NCBI RefSeq assembly: GCF_026967795.1
Contig: NZ_JAPVBH010000002.1
Coordinates: 682,001 to 746,000, forward strand
Reading direction: 5' to 3'
DNA length: 64,000 bases
Source of the DNA: Modestobacter sp. VKM Ac-2986
GTDB lineage: Bacteria > Actinomycetota > Actinomycetes > Mycobacteriales > Geodermatophilaceae
Positions 8,280 to 18,180 of the stretch are shown here, one piece after another (position 1 is the stretch's first letter; each line of letters begins with the position of its first letter). The notes beneath the pieces were generated by a model. The model worked only from the letters and a program-made list of their open reading frames with translations. It searched no databases and had not been told where the DNA came from. Made by a program: the position numbers and the translations under genes.

Positions 8280-9231
8280 CGGCGCGGGCCCGCCGCTTGC
8301 CCTCGTGCATCGCCGCCACCCGGGCGACCGGGATCGTGTGGCCCTCGGCGACCAGGTCGGCGGGCAGCTCCTGCGGCTCGGGCTGCGCGTCGGCCCACGG
8401 GTCCCGGCCGGCGAAGCGCTCCGCCGCGCCGGCCACGGTGACGTCACCGGGCCGGACCCCCGACGCGTCGTCCCAGTCGGCCAGCTCGGCCCAGGTCACC
8501 GGGGCCGACACCGGCAGGCCGGGGCGCACCCGCGGGCTGTAGGCGACCGCGATCGTCCCGCGCCCGGACCGGGTGGAGTCGACGAACACCCGCCCGCCCC
8601 GCTCGGCGACGACGTAGGCGGTGGTGGCCAGCTCCGGGTCCAGCGCCGCGGTGCGGGCGGCCAGCGCCCGGGTGGCGGCGGCGACGTCCTCGACCGGCGA
8701 GCCGTGCACCGGGACGACGACGTGCAGGCCGGTGGAGCCGCTGGTCTTCACCGCCCCCGCCAGCCCGGCGTCGGCCAGCGCGCGGCGGGCCAGCAGCGCG
8801 GTCGCCACGACCCCGGCGAAGTCGCCGTCCTCGGGTGGGTCGAGGTCGAGGACCAGCCCGGTGGGCTGCTCCTCACCGACCCGGCCGAACGGCACGTGCA
8901 GCTCCACGGCCCGCTGGTTGGCCAGCCACAGCAGGGTGCGACGGTCCTCGCACAGCACCTGGTGCACCTCGCGGTGCGCGCGGTCGCTCCACGTGGGCAC
9001 GGTGCGCACCCACTCGGGGGCGCCCTTGGGCACGTCGCGCTGGATGAAGGCCGCAGCACCGGGCCGCACCCGCTTCACCGTCAGCGGACGGCCGGACAGC
9101 AACGGCACCAACCGGTCGGCGAAGGCGTCGAGGTGGTCGACCAGGTCGCGCTTGGTGACCTCCAGCCCGTCGCCCAGCGGGGAGTCCAGGCTGCTCAACC
9201 GGACGCCGTCCCGTTCCTCCTCGGTGGCCAT
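8260..9231 (-). CDS. Stand-alone LigD-type polymerase domain (archaeo-eukaryotic primase superfamily)
   Basis: 323 residues comprising only the polymerase module of LigD, with no ligase or phosphoesterase domain. Visible motifs are TVKRVRPGAAAFIQRDVPKG, the metal-binding DLDPPE (Asp129 and Asp131), SGSTGLHVVVPV (164-175) and FVDSTRSGRG with Asp218. LigD polymerases add ribonucleotides or fill gaps during non-homologous end joining with Ku; stand-alone actinobacterial relatives act in gap filling. No ku or ligD ligase gene is nearby. It is a single gene on the minus strand. Confidence 0.9.
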   Translation of the reverse strand: MATEEERDGVRLSSLDSPLGDGLEVTKRDLVDHLDAFADRLVPLLSGRPLTVKRVRPGAAAFIQRDVPKGAPEWVRTVPTWSDRAHREVHQVLCEDRRTLLWLANQRAVELHVPFGRVGEEQPTGLVLDLDPPEDGDFAGVVATALLARRALADAGLAGAVKTSGSTGLHVVVPVHGSPVEDVAAATRALAARTAALDPELATTAYVVAERGGRVFVDSTRSGRGTIAVAYSPRVRPGLPVSAPVTWAELADWDDASGVRPGDVTVAGAAERFAGRDPWADAQPEPQELPADLVAEGHTIPVARVAAMHEGKRRARAAREAGA

Positions 9232-9324
9232 GCGCTGACGGTGCCGTGCCCGCGGGTGCTCGGCAACCTGCAGTCCGGCCCTCGGGCCCCTACGAGGGGG
9301 TCCTCCGACTGATCACCGTCCGCC

Positions 9325-10065
9325 TCACACGTCGTAGACGCCGGCGTGCCGGGCGAGCTCGCTGGCCGGGAAGACGGCGCGGGCCGCGGCCAGCTGGGCG
9401 TCGGCGTCCACCCAGGCCGGGACGTGGGTGACCAGCAGCCGGCCCACCCCCGCCGCGGCGGCGTGCTCGCCGGCCTGGCGGCCGGTCAGGTGCAGCCCGT
9501 CGGGCAGGCCCGGGACGTCGGGGTGCGCGGCCTCGGACAGGAGCACGTCGGCGCCGCGGGCCAGCTCGACGACCTCCGCGCTCGGGCCGGTGTCGCCGGT
9601 GTAGACCAGGGATCGGCCACCGGCCTCCAGCCGCACCGCGTAGCACTCGACGGGGTGCTGGGTGCGCGCGGTGGTGACCTGGAAGGGGCCGAGGGTCCAG
9701 CGGCCCGCGCCGATCGCGGTCACGCCGAACACGTCGTCGATCGACCCGCCGTCGGGGTCGTAGGCGGTCGCCAGCCGGCGGTCGGCGCCCACGGGTGCGT
9801 AGAGCGGCACCGTGCGGCCGTCGGAGCGCCCCGAGTAGCGGTGCCAGACGATGAACGGTGCGACGTCCAGGCAGTGGTCGGCGTGCAGGTGGCTGAGGTA
9901 GACGGCGTCGACCATCGCCGGGTCGAGCACGCCCTGCAGGGCCCCGAAGGCGCCGTTGCCCAGGTCGAGCAGGAGGGCGAACTCCTCGTGCTCGACCAGG
10001 TAGCAGGAGGCCGGTGACGCCGGACCCGGCGCGCTGCCCGAGCAGCCGATCACGGTGAGCCTCAC
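9325..10065 (-). CDS. MBL-fold hydrolase, Rv1339-like (probable cyclic nucleotide phosphodiesterase)
   Basis: A 246-residue metallo-beta-lactamase-fold protein. The zinc site is HLHADH (residues 59-64), with later metal ligands in VYTGDTGPS and LVTHVPAW. The gene follows murI with a GTGA overlap, the same order as Mycobacterium tuberculosis murI-Rv1339. Rv1339 has been reported as an atypical cAMP phosphodiesterase that also affects envelope permeability; that function is transferred here by family and gene order. RNase Z-like activity is the alternative reading. Confidence 0.85.
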   Translation of the reverse strand: MRLTVIGCSGSAPGPASPASCYLVEHEEFALLLDLGNGAFGALQGVLDPAMVDAVYLSHLHADHCLDVAPFIVWHRYSGRSDGRTVPLYAPVGADRRLATAYDPDGGSIDDVFGVTAIGAGRWTLGPFQVTTARTQHPVECYAVRLEAGGRSLVYTGDTGPSAEVVELARGADVLLSEAAHPDVPGLPDGLHLTGRQAGEHAAAAGVGRLLVTHVPAWVDADAQLAAARAVFPASELARHAGVYDV

Positions 10066-10895
10066 GCCGCCGCCCCCTGTCCGGCGCGCAGCACCTCGTC
10101 GACCTCGGGGCCGAGGAAGCGGCGGCCCAGCCGGGCGAAGGGCTCGGGGTCGCCGGTGGCCAGGAACCGGTGCACCGGCGGTGGCCCGTCGGGGTCGCGG
10201 AGCAGGTCGGTGCGGGTGAGCACGCGGTAGACGTCCTTGGCCGTCTCCTCGGCGCTGGAGACCAGCGTGACGCCCTCCCCCAGCACCAGCGACAGCACGC
10301 CGGTGAGCAGCGGGTAGTGCGTGCAGCCCAGCACGACGGTGTCGACGTCGGCGGCCAGCAGCGGGTCCAGGTAGGACTGCGCCAGCCCGACGAGCTGCCG
10401 GCCGCTGGTGGTCCCGCGCTCGACGAAGTCGACGAAACTGGGGCAGGCGGCGCTGGTGACCGTGACCTGCGGGGCGGCGGCGAAGGCGTCGGTGTAGGCG
10501 CCGCTGGTGATCGTCGCGGTCGTCCCGATCACCCCGATCCGCCCCGTGCGGGTGGCCGCGGTCGCGCGGCGCACCGCCGGCAGCACCACCTCCACGACCG
10601 GCACGTCGTAGCGCTCGCGGGCGTCGCCCAGGCAGGCGGCGCTGGCGGAGTTGCAGGCGATGACCAGCATCTTCACCCCGGCGGCGACGAGGTCGTCCAT
10701 CACGGCGAGGGAGTGCCGGCGGACCTCGGCGATCGGCAACGGCCCGTAGGGGCTGTGCGCGGTGTCTCCGACGTAGCGGATCGACTCGTGCGGCAGCTGG
10801 TCGAGCACCGCCCGGGCGACGGTCAGCCCGCCGACCCCGGAGTCGAAGATCCCGATGGGCGCGTCCGCCCCTGCCGTCGTCCCGTGGCTGTTCAT
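10062..10895 (-). CDS. murI: Glutamate racemase
   Basis: A 277-residue enzyme that makes D-glutamate for peptidoglycan. Both catalytic cysteines are present: Cys81 in ACNSASA and Cys191 in [23 protein letters not shown] and [12 protein letters not shown] mark the N-terminal domain. The start is ATG 10895, which gives the usual length; the open frame upstream is a composition artefact. The stop overlaps the MBL gene start. The HAD gene lies 38 bp upstream. Confidence 0.96.
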   Translation of the reverse strand: MNSHGTTAGADAPIGIFDSGVGGLTVARAVLDQLPHESIRYVGDTAHSPYGPLPIAEVRRHSLAVMDDLVAAGVKMLVIACNSASAACLGDARERYDVPVVEVVLPAVRRATAATRTGRIGVIGTTATITSGAYTDAFAAAPQVTVTSAACPSFVDFVERGTTSGRQLVGLAQSYLDPLLAADVDTVVLGCTHYPLLTGVLSLVLGEGVTLVSSAEETAKDVYRVLTRTDLLRDPDGPPPVHRFLATGDPEPFARLGRRFLGPEVDEVLRAGQGAAA

Positions 10896-10933
10896 CTCGC
10901 CCGCCAGGCTAGCGAGCCGGTACGACGGTCCGC

Positions 10934-11586
10934 TCAGCCGCGGAGCAGCGTGGCGGCGGGCAGCAGCAGGCCCGTGCCGGTCCAGCGGACCCCGGTCAGG
11001 TCGCGGACCACCGCGGTCGCCGCCGTGTCCAGCGCGAGCTCGCCGATGCCGAGCACCGCGCAGCCGGCGGCGAGCCCGGCGGCCACGCCGCTGGGGCTGT
11101 CCTCCAGGACGACGAGGTCCGTCGGCGGCAGGCCAAGCCGGGAGGCGCCGGTCAGGTAGGGCTCGGGGTGCGGCTTGCCGGCCGTGACGTCCTCGGCGGT
11201 GACCAGGACCTCGGGCAGCGGGACGCCGGCGGCGGTCAGCCGGGCGCCGGCCAGGTCGCGCACCCCGGACGTGACGACCGCCCACGGGACGCCGTCCAGC
11301 TGCGGGACCAGCTCCAGCACCCCGGGGACGGCGGTCGTGCTGCCGACGTCCTCCAGCTCCAGGCGGGTGATGTGGGCGACCGCCGCGGGCACCGCGTCGG
11401 CGCCCAGGAACAGGGCGACGGTGTCGGCGGCCCGGCGACCGGGGACGGCGAGCATCACCTCGACCGGGTCCAGGTCGTTCTCCATCGCCCAGCGGGTCCA
11501 CGACCGCACGACGCTGACCTCGGAGTCGACCAGCACGCCGTCGTTGTCGAACAGCAGCCCCCGGGCGGGGAGGAAGTGGTCGCCCA

Positions 11587-11587
<1 letters not shown>
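10934..11587 (-). CDS. HAD-family sugar-phosphate phosphatase-like protein
   Basis: A 217-residue haloacid-dehalogenase-superfamily protein of the beta-phosphoglucomutase/DOG-phosphatase type. Motif I is [13 protein letters not shown], which has Asn where DxD members have a second position Phe or Leu (DNDG). Motif II is VVTSG, and the motif III/IV region is [16 protein letters not shown]...VVLEDSPSG. It likely dephosphorylates a small sugar phosphate. It is coupled to cysM through a TGATG overlap and occupies the place taken by a rhomboid gene (Rv1337) in mycobacteria. Confidence 0.85.
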
Positions 11588-12859
<1,272 letters not shown>

Positions 12860-12970
12860 GGCGGGAGAGCTCCTTCTCGCGGGGTGGGGGTGTGCACGCG
12901 CAGCGCGCGCGGGTGTGACGACTGTCCGGGGGAACGCCGGTCCGCGACCGGTGATTCCGCCGGTCGCCTG

Positions 12971-12996
12971 AGCCCTCCTGCAGCTGCAGGAGGGCT
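12971..12996 (-). terminator. Terminator-like palindrome after mec
   Basis: A perfect 26-bp palindrome (arms of 13 bp, AGCCCTCCTGCAG) starts 3 bp beyond the mec stop. It separates mec from cysO. The following 110 bp before cysO (12860-12970) must then hold a promoter for cysO-cysM, unless the palindrome only attenuates transcription. Confidence 0.6.
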
Positions 12997-12999
12997 GCG

Positions 13000-13473
13000 T
13001 CACTCGTAGACGACGGTGGTCGGCGAGTGGCCGAACAGGTAGGACTCGACGACGTCGACGTCCTCCTCGGTGACCTGACCGTCGACGATCCGGAAGCTCC
13101 GGAACTCGACGTCGTCACCGGCCAGGCCGGTCTGCGCACCGTGCTCACGGGTCGAGACCAGCACGTAGTGCGCCTCGGGCTCGGACGCGTAGCTGACGTC
13201 GGTGCGCGAGGGGTAGGCCTCGGTGGCGGTGTGCGAGTGGTAGACGACCACGGGGACCTCGTCCCGGTCGTCCATGTCGCGGTAGAGCCGCAGCAGGTCG
13301 GCGCTGTCGAACTCGTAGAACGTGGGCGAGCGCGCCGCGTTCAGCATCGGGATGTGCCGCTCGGGCCGGTCGCTGCCCTCGGGCCCGGCGACGACGCCAC
13401 AGGCCTCGTCCGGGTGGTCCCGGCGCGAGTGGGCCACGATGGCGTCGTAGGTCGCGCGGTCGATGCGCAGCAC
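13000..13473 (-). CDS. mec: JAMM-type metallopeptidase Mec (CysO-cysteine hydrolase)
   Basis: A 157-residue Mov34/MPN/PAD-1 zinc peptidase. The full JAMM motif is present: Glu23 in DEACG, then His79-x-His81, seven residues, Ser89, two residues, Asp92 (HSHTATEAYPSRTD). In M. tuberculosis this protein releases cysteine from the C-terminus of CysO. In this genome it should also be able to remove the genome-encoded C-terminal cysteine of CysO. The start is a GTG at 13473. The gene is followed by a 26-bp palindrome and then cysO. Confidence 0.95.
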   Translation of the reverse strand: MLRIDRATYDAIVAHSRRDHPDEACGVVAGPEGSDRPERHIPMLNAARSPTFYEFDSADLLRLYRDMDDRDEVPVVVYHSHTATEAYPSRTDVSYASEPEAHYVLVSTREHGAQTGLAGDDVEFRSFRIVDGQVTEEDVDVVESYLFGHSPTTVVYE

Positions 13474-13585
13474 GGGCTCAGTCTAGGCCGCCGGGCCGGG
13501 GGCCCCGCCGGTCCCCCTCCCCCAGGGGTGAGGCCACACCCGGGGAGGCCGCGTCGCACGCCCCGGGGCGCTAGCGTCGGGTCCC

Positions 13586-13942
13586 GTGGTGGTCGAGGCG
13601 CTGATGGTGGCGGGCGTGCTCCTGCTGCCGGTGCCGGCCCTCGTCCTGGGCGCGACCCGGGTGCGGCACCGGCTCGGGAGGTCCAGCGTCCACGAGCGCG
13701 CCGACCGGGTGGAGCTGGCGCTGCTGGTGACCGGCCGGCTGCTCGGCCTGCTGTTGCTGCTGGTGCTGTCGGTGGTCACCCTGCTGGCCTGCATCGGCGG
13801 GATCGTCCGGGAGCGGACGCTGCCGAGCCTGGTCTACGTCTTCTTCGTCGCCGACCTGCTCGTCGCGAGCCTGGTGCTGCTCACCGTCGGCCGCCGCGGC
13901 CGGCGACCAGCGCGTCGATCAGCGAGCCCTGCACGGCGGTGA
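13586..13942 (+). CDS. Small membrane protein of unknown function
   Basis: A 118-residue frame with three hydrophobic segments (residues about 5-22, 45-70 and 82-100), a basic cytoplasmic loop after the first, and a basic tail. Codon usage is typical of the window through residue 103. The last 15 codons overlap the convergent DUF2017 gene by 62 bp and look less coding-like, so the native end may have been lost. GTG 13586 is followed by an in-frame ATG at residue 7. No family recognised. Confidence 0.55.
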   Translation: MVVEALMVAGVLLLPVPALVLGATRVRHRLGRSSVHERADRVELALLVTGRLLGLLLLLVLSVVTLLACIGGIVRERTLPSLVYVFFVADLLVASLVLLTVGRRGRRPARRSASPARR

Positions 13943-14378
13943 GCCAGTAGTAGACGGCCAGCTGGGAGCCCTCCTCGCCGGCGGGGTCGTCCGGCGGCTC
14001 GGTCTCGGCGGTGATCTCCAGCCGGGTGCCCAGCGCCAGCCGCAGGTCGTTGGTGGTGCGCAGCCAGGCCCGCGCCTGGTCGGCGTCCAGCCGCACCTCC
14101 CCGCCCTCGAAGGGCAGGGTGGCCCGCACCATGGCCAGGTCGTCGGCCTTGCCGCTGCGCAGCCCGGCCTCGGTCAGGTCGCGGTAGTCCGCGGCCATCT
14201 CCGGGTCGCCCACGTGCCCCGGCGGCAGCAGCCGCTCGACGACCGGGTCGCCGCCGGTGTCGTCGGGATCGGCGGCCAGCAGCTGCTCGAGCTGGTCGAG
14301 CAGCAGGCTCACGATGTCCACCTCGGCGGCCACCAGCTTGGCCACCAGCACGTCGCCCTTGCGGCGGAACGGCCGCAT
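13881..14378 (-). CDS. DUF2017 family protein
   Basis: A 165-residue protein directly after clpS (1-bp gap), corresponding to M. tuberculosis Rv1332 in order and features (VAAEVDIVSLLLDQLEQLL at the N-terminus, MVRATLPFEGGEVRLD, and ALGTRLEI in the C-terminal half). It is annotated as DUF2017. No catalytic motif is visible; the role is unknown, though tight linkage to clpS suggests a link to regulated proteolysis. It overlaps the convergent small membrane gene at 13586. Confidence 0.88.
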   Translation of the reverse strand: MRPFRRKGDVLVAKLVAAEVDIVSLLLDQLEQLLAADPDDTGGDPVVERLLPPGHVGDPEMAADYRDLTEAGLRSGKADDLAMVRATLPFEGGEVRLDADQARAWLRTTNDLRLALGTRLEITAETEPPDDPAGEEGSQLAVYYWLTAVQGSLIDALVAGRGGRR

Positions 14379-14379
14379 C

Positions 14380-14676
14380 TCAGGCGTCCTTCTGGTAGGT
14401 GGCCCACAGGCCGTAGGCGTGCAACCGGCTGGTGTCGTGCTCCATGCGCTCCCGCGGGCCGGAGCTGACCACGGCCCGGCCCTCGTGGTGCACCTGCAGC
14501 ATCAGCTTCGTGGCCGTGGCCTCGTCGTAGCCGAACAGCTCCTGCAGCACGAAGGTCACGTAGGTCATGAGGTTCACCGGGTCGTCCCAGACCACGGTCA
14601 CCCACGGGCGGTCGAGGTCGGACTCCTCCCGGCTGACGGTCTCCGGCGTCCACACCGGCGCGAGCGGTCCGGCCAC
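14380..14676 (-). CDS. clpS: ATP-dependent Clp protease adaptor ClpS
   Basis: A 98-residue adaptor that delivers N-degron substrates to ClpC/ClpA-ClpP. The core is classic: [20 protein letters not shown], the Asp-Asp-Pro pocket region, [20 protein letters not shown] and LHAYGLWAT near the end. The GTG at 14676 matches the length of mycobacterial ClpS and leaves 63 bp to the divergent pncB. A GTG at 14724 would add 16 non-conserved residues. The ribosome site is weak for either choice. Confidence 0.93.
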   Translation of the reverse strand: MAGPLAPVWTPETVSREESDLDRPWVTVVWDDPVNLMTYVTFVLQELFGYDEATATKLMLQVHHEGRAVVSSGPRERMEHDTSRLHAYGLWATYQKDA

Positions 14677-14739
14677 GTGATCACTGTAGGACGCCTCCCC
14701 CGGGGCGGCGCGGACGGTGGGCACCTATCGTCTGCGTCC

Positions 14740-16032
14740 ATGTCGCCGAGCCCGCTCAGCCCCGCGCTCCTCACCGACCGCTACGAGCTGACCATGCTGG
14801 CGGCCGCGCTCGCCGACGGCACCGCCGACCGCGACTGCGTGTTCGAGGTCTTCGCCCGCCGCCTCCCGCACGGCCGCCGCTACGGCGTGCTGGCCGGGAC
14901 CGGACGGTTCCTGGAGGCCCTCCCGCACTTCCGGTTCGGCGAGGACGAGCTGGCCGCGCTGACCGCGCAGGGCATCGACGACCCGCGACTGCTCGACCAC
15001 CTGGCCGGCTTCCGCTTCACCGGCGACGTCGACGGCTACGCCGAGGGCGACCTCTACTTCCCCGGCTCCCCCGTGCTCACCGTGCGCGCCCCGTTCGGCC
15101 AGGCCGTGCTGCTGGAGACCCTCGCGCTGTCGGTCCTGAACCACGACAGCGCGATCGCCGCGGCCGGCGCCCGCATGATCGGTGCCGCCGCCGGCCGCCC
15201 GTGCATCGAGATGGGCTCCCGGCGCACCCACGAGGAGGCCGCCGTCGCCTCGGCCCGGGCCGCCGCGCTGGTCGGCTTCTCCGCGACGTCGAACCTGGCC
15301 GCCGGCGCCCGGTACGGCATCCCCACCACCGGCACGAGTGCGCACGCCTTCACCCTGCTGCACGACGACGAGGCCGCGGCCTTCCGCGCCCAGCTGGCCA
15401 CCCTGGGCACCGGGACGACGCTGCTGGTCGACACCTACGACACCGAGCAGGGCATCCGGACGGCGGTCGAGGTCGCCGGCCCGGAGCTGGGGGCCGTACG
15501 GCTGGACTCCGGCGACCTGGCGATCGAGGCCACCCGGGCGCGCGCACTGCTGGACTCCCTGGGCAACACCGGCACCCGGGTCATCGTCACCAGCGACCTG
15601 GACGAGTACGCCATCGCCGCCCTGGCCGCCGCCCCCGTCGACGGGTACGGGGTGGGCACCTCGCTGGTCACCGGCTCGGGCTCCCCCACCGTCGGGATGG
15701 TCTACAAGCTCGTCGAGCGGGACGGCGTGCCGGTGGCGAAGAACTCCGAGGGCAAGCGCTCGGTGGGCGGGCGCAAGACCGCCGTCCGCCGGCACGCCGC
15801 GGACGGGACGGCCACCGCCGAGGTGGTCAGCGCCGGGCCGGTGGCCGCCGCGGCGCACGACCGCGAGCTGCTCGTGCCGCTGGTGCGGGCCGGTGAGGTG
15901 GTCGACCCGCGGAGCCCGGCCGAGACGCTGGCCGCCGCCCGGGAGCTGCACGCCCGGGTGCGGGGCACGCTGCCCACCGAGGCGTGGTCGCTGTCGCGGG
16001 GCGAGCCCGCCATCGACACGGTCACCGCCTGA
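14740..16032 (+). CDS. pncB: Nicotinate phosphoribosyltransferase
   Basis: A 430-residue enzyme converting nicotinate and PRPP to nicotinate mononucleotide in NAD salvage. Features: LLTDRYELTMLAA at the start, GSRRTHEEAAVASARAAALVG with the His that is phosphorylated in this family, GTSAHAFTLLHDDE, and VRLDSGDLA followed by VTSDLDEYAI and VGTSLVTG for PRPP binding. It is divergent from clpS as in M. tuberculosis (pncB1 next to clpS), and nicotinamidase is the next gene, so both salvage steps sit together. Confidence 0.96.
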   Translation: MSPSPLSPALLTDRYELTMLAAALADGTADRDCVFEVFARRLPHGRRYGVLAGTGRFLEALPHFRFGEDELAALTAQGIDDPRLLDHLAGFRFTGDVDGYAEGDLYFPGSPVLTVRAPFGQAVLLETLALSVLNHDSAIAAAGARMIGAAAGRPCIEMGSRRTHEEAAVASARAAALVGFSATSNLAAGARYGIPTTGTSAHAFTLLHDDEAAAFRAQLATLGTGTTLLVDTYDTEQGIRTAVEVAGPELGAVRLDSGDLAIEATRARALLDSLGNTGTRVIVTSDLDEYAIAALAAAPVDGYGVGTSLVTGSGSPTVGMVYKLVERDGVPVAKNSEGKRSVGGRKTAVRRHAADGTATAEVVSAGPVAAAAHDRELLVPLVRAGEVVDPRSPAETLAAARELHARVRGTLPTEAWSLSRGEPAIDTVTA

Positions 16033-16136
16033 GGGAGGACCCCCTCACCCCCGGCCCCGTCGCGAGGCTCGTCCCGAGCGTGCGAGGGACGAGGAGGACG
16101 GGGTCCTCCCACTCGCGGCGGGGCCCTGCAAGGGGG
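16033..16136. repeat. Dispersed intergenic hairpin repeat, copy 2
   Basis: GGGAGGACCCC and GGGGTCCTCCC form an 11-bp inverted repeat directly after the pncB stop. Beyond it the core appears in reverse (CTCGCGGCGGGGCCCTGCA). It fits a terminator role between pncB and pncA, which are codirectional and 180 bp apart. Confidence 0.6.
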
Positions 16137-16212
16137 TCGACCTCGCTGCGCTCGGCGAGTTCAGGAACCGCGACGGTCGCGGGGTGGGGTGGTGAGCGGG
16201 CAGGATGGGCGG

Positions 16213-16782
16213 ATGACGCGCGCACTGGTGATCGTCGACGTCCAGAACGACTTCTGCGAGGGCGGCAGCCTCGCGGTCGGAGGTGGCGCCGCGGTGGCGC
16301 GGGCCATCAGCGCCCACGCCGCCACCGGCGGTTACGACCACGTGGTCGCCACCCGCGACCACCACGTCGACCCGGGGGCGCACTTCTCCACCGCCCCCGA
16401 CTTCCTCGACACCTGGCCGGCGCACTGCGTGGTCGGCACGTCCGGGGTGGAGCTCCACTCCGACCTGGACCGGCGGCCGATCGAGGCGGTCTTCGACAAG
16501 GGCGAGTACGCAGCCGCCTACTCCGGCTTCGAGGGTTCCTACGACGGACAGGGCCTGGCCGACTGGCTGCGGGCCCACGACGTGGACAGCGTCGACGTCG
16601 TCGGGATCGCCACCGACCACTGCGTTCGGGCCACCGCCCTGGACGCCGTCGGCGCCGGGCTGTCCACGCGGGTCCTGCTGCACCTCACCGCCGGGGTGGC
16701 CGAGGGCACCACCGCCGCGGCCCTCGACCAGCTCCGCACCGCCGGCGTCGAACTGGAGGGCACGGTCTCCCGGGCCGGTTGA
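16213..16782 (+). CDS. pncA: Nicotinamidase / pyrazinamidase-like
   Basis: A 189-residue isochorismatase-fold enzyme that deaminates nicotinamide to nicotinate, feeding PncB. The catalytic triad is visible as Asp9 (VDVQNDF), Lys96 (FDKGEY) and Cys137 (TDHCVRAT). The metal ligands Asp49, His51, His57 and His71 are all present at the mycobacterial spacing. Met at 16213 is preferred over the GTG at 16189. Family members of this kind also activate pyrazinamide. Confidence 0.95.
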   Translation: MTRALVIVDVQNDFCEGGSLAVGGGAAVARAISAHAATGGYDHVVATRDHHVDPGAHFSTAPDFLDTWPAHCVVGTSGVELHSDLDRRPIEAVFDKGEYAAAYSGFEGSYDGQGLADWLRAHDVDSVDVVGIATDHCVRATALDAVGAGLSTRVLLHLTAGVAEGTTAAALDQLRTAGVELEGTVSRAG

Positions 16783-16785
16783 GCC

Positions 16786-18042
16786 TCAGCCGGCGTCGAG
16801 GACCTCGTCGCGGGTGAAGCCGAGCACCTGCAGCACGGCGTCGAGGTAGGGCTGGTTGAGCGCGGCGTTGGCCTGCTCGCGCACCACCGGCTTGGCGTTG
16901 AAGGCGATGCCGAGCCCGGCGGCGGCCAGCATGTCCAGGTCGTTGGCCCCGTCGCCGACCGCCACCGTCTGCTCCAGCGGGATGCCGTGCTCGGCGGCGA
17001 ACCGGGCCAGCGCCCGCGCCTTCCCTGCCCGGTCCACGATCTCGCCGACCAGCCCGCCGGTCAGCCGCCCGTCGGCGACCTCGAGGGTGTTGGCGGCGGC
17101 GAAGTCCAGCCCCAGCGCCGCGGCCAGCGGGTCGGTGATCTGGGTGAACCCGCCGCTGACGATCCCGCACCGGAAGCCCAGCCGCTGCAGGGTGCGGATC
17201 AACGTGCGGGCGCCGGGGGTGAGCACCAGCTGCTCGCGCACCTCGTCCAGCACCCCGACGGGCAGGCCCGCCAGCAGGGCGACCCGGGCGCGCAGCGACT
17301 GCTCGAAGTCCAGCTCACCGTTCATCGCCGCGGCGGTGATCCCGGCGACCTCGCCGGCTCGGCCGGCACGGACGGCGAGCTCGTCGATGACCTCGCCGCG
17401 GACCAGCGTGGAGTCCACGTCCAGCACGATCAGCCGCTTGCTCCGCCGGACCAGCCCGGCCTGCTCGACGGCGACGTCGGTGCCGGTCCGGGCGGCCACG
17501 GCGCCCAGAGCGGTGCGCAGCTGGGTCGAGCCCGCCCCGGAGACGGTGAGCTCGAAGCTGGTGACCGGGTAGTCCGACAGCCGACGGACGGCCTCGATGT
17601 TGCCGCCGACCTCGGCGATGGCCTGCGCCGCCCCGGCGACGGCGGCCGGTGGCACGGGACGGCCCAGGACGGTCACGTGGTGGCGGGGGCCGCGCTCGGG
17701 CGGCTCGGTGGCGGTGGCGGGCTCGGTGGTCACCGCCAGGCCGGTCGCGGCCGCGACCTCCGCGGCGGTGGCAGCGAGCCGGTCGGCCAGCGCTCCCCCG
17801 CCGGCGACGCCCGGACCGCGCACCACGACGCCGAGCACCAGCTGGCCGTGCACGACGACCTGCTCGACGTCGACCACCTCGACGACCTCACCGCCCAGGG
17901 CCTCCAGCGCGGCGAACAGCGTCGCGGTGACCCCTGGGCGGTCGGCGCCGGTGACGGTCAGCAGCGCGCCCTCGGGCCCTGGCCCGACCTCGGGTCCTCC
18001 GGGGAGGTCGGTCGGCGCGGGGACGGCGGCGCGGTCGGTCAC
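16786..18042 (-). CDS. serB: Phosphoserine phosphatase SerB (two ACT domains plus HAD)
   Basis: A 418-residue enzyme for the last step of serine synthesis. Residues about 25-105 and 120-200 are ACT-like regulatory domains (LLTVTGADRPGVTATLF in the first). The HAD catalytic domain starts with LIVLDVDSTLVRGEVIDELA, followed by IVSGGFTQI and AVGDGANDLDMLAAAGLGIAFNAKP. This layout matches mycobacterial SerB2, where the ACT domains sense serine. The GTG at 18042 begins right after the promoter gap. It neighbours ctaD as in mycobacteria. Confidence 0.95.
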   Translation of the reverse strand: MTDRAAVPAPTDLPGGPEVGPGPEGALLTVTGADRPGVTATLFAALEALGGEVVEVVDVEQVVVHGQLVLGVVVRGPGVAGGGALADRLAATAAEVAAATGLAVTTEPATATEPPERGPRHHVTVLGRPVPPAAVAGAAQAIAEVGGNIEAVRRLSDYPVTSFELTVSGAGSTQLRTALGAVAARTGTDVAVEQAGLVRRSKRLIVLDVDSTLVRGEVIDELAVRAGRAGEVAGITAAAMNGELDFEQSLRARVALLAGLPVGVLDEVREQLVLTPGARTLIRTLQRLGFRCGIVSGGFTQITDPLAAALGLDFAAANTLEVADGRLTGGLVGEIVDRAGKARALARFAAEHGIPLEQTVAVGDGANDLDMLAAAGLGIAFNAKPVVREQANAALNQPYLDAVLQVLGFTRDEVLDAG

Positions 18043-18129
18043 GTCGTCATCGTGCCGGAACCCCGCCGCGCGGTGGTCGGTGCCCCGGGCGGGACGCGCT
18101 CGGGGCGTCGGGACCGGCCCCCGGACGCG

Positions 18130-18166
18130 GGAACGCCCCGCCGGCCAGTGGCCGACGGGGCGTTCC
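18130..18166 (-). terminator. Rho-independent-type hairpin after ctaD
   Basis: GGAACGCCCCG and CGGGGCGTTCC form an 11-bp perfect stem around a 15-base loop, 15 bp beyond the ctaD stop in the direction of transcription. Confidence 0.75.
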
Positions 18167-18180
18167 TGTGGTGATCCGAC

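Noticed and set aside
13586-13942. Spurious frame opposite DUF2017
   Set aside because: I kept it as a likely gene: only the last 62 bp overlap, and the first 100 codons show strong third-position GC and three clear membrane helices.
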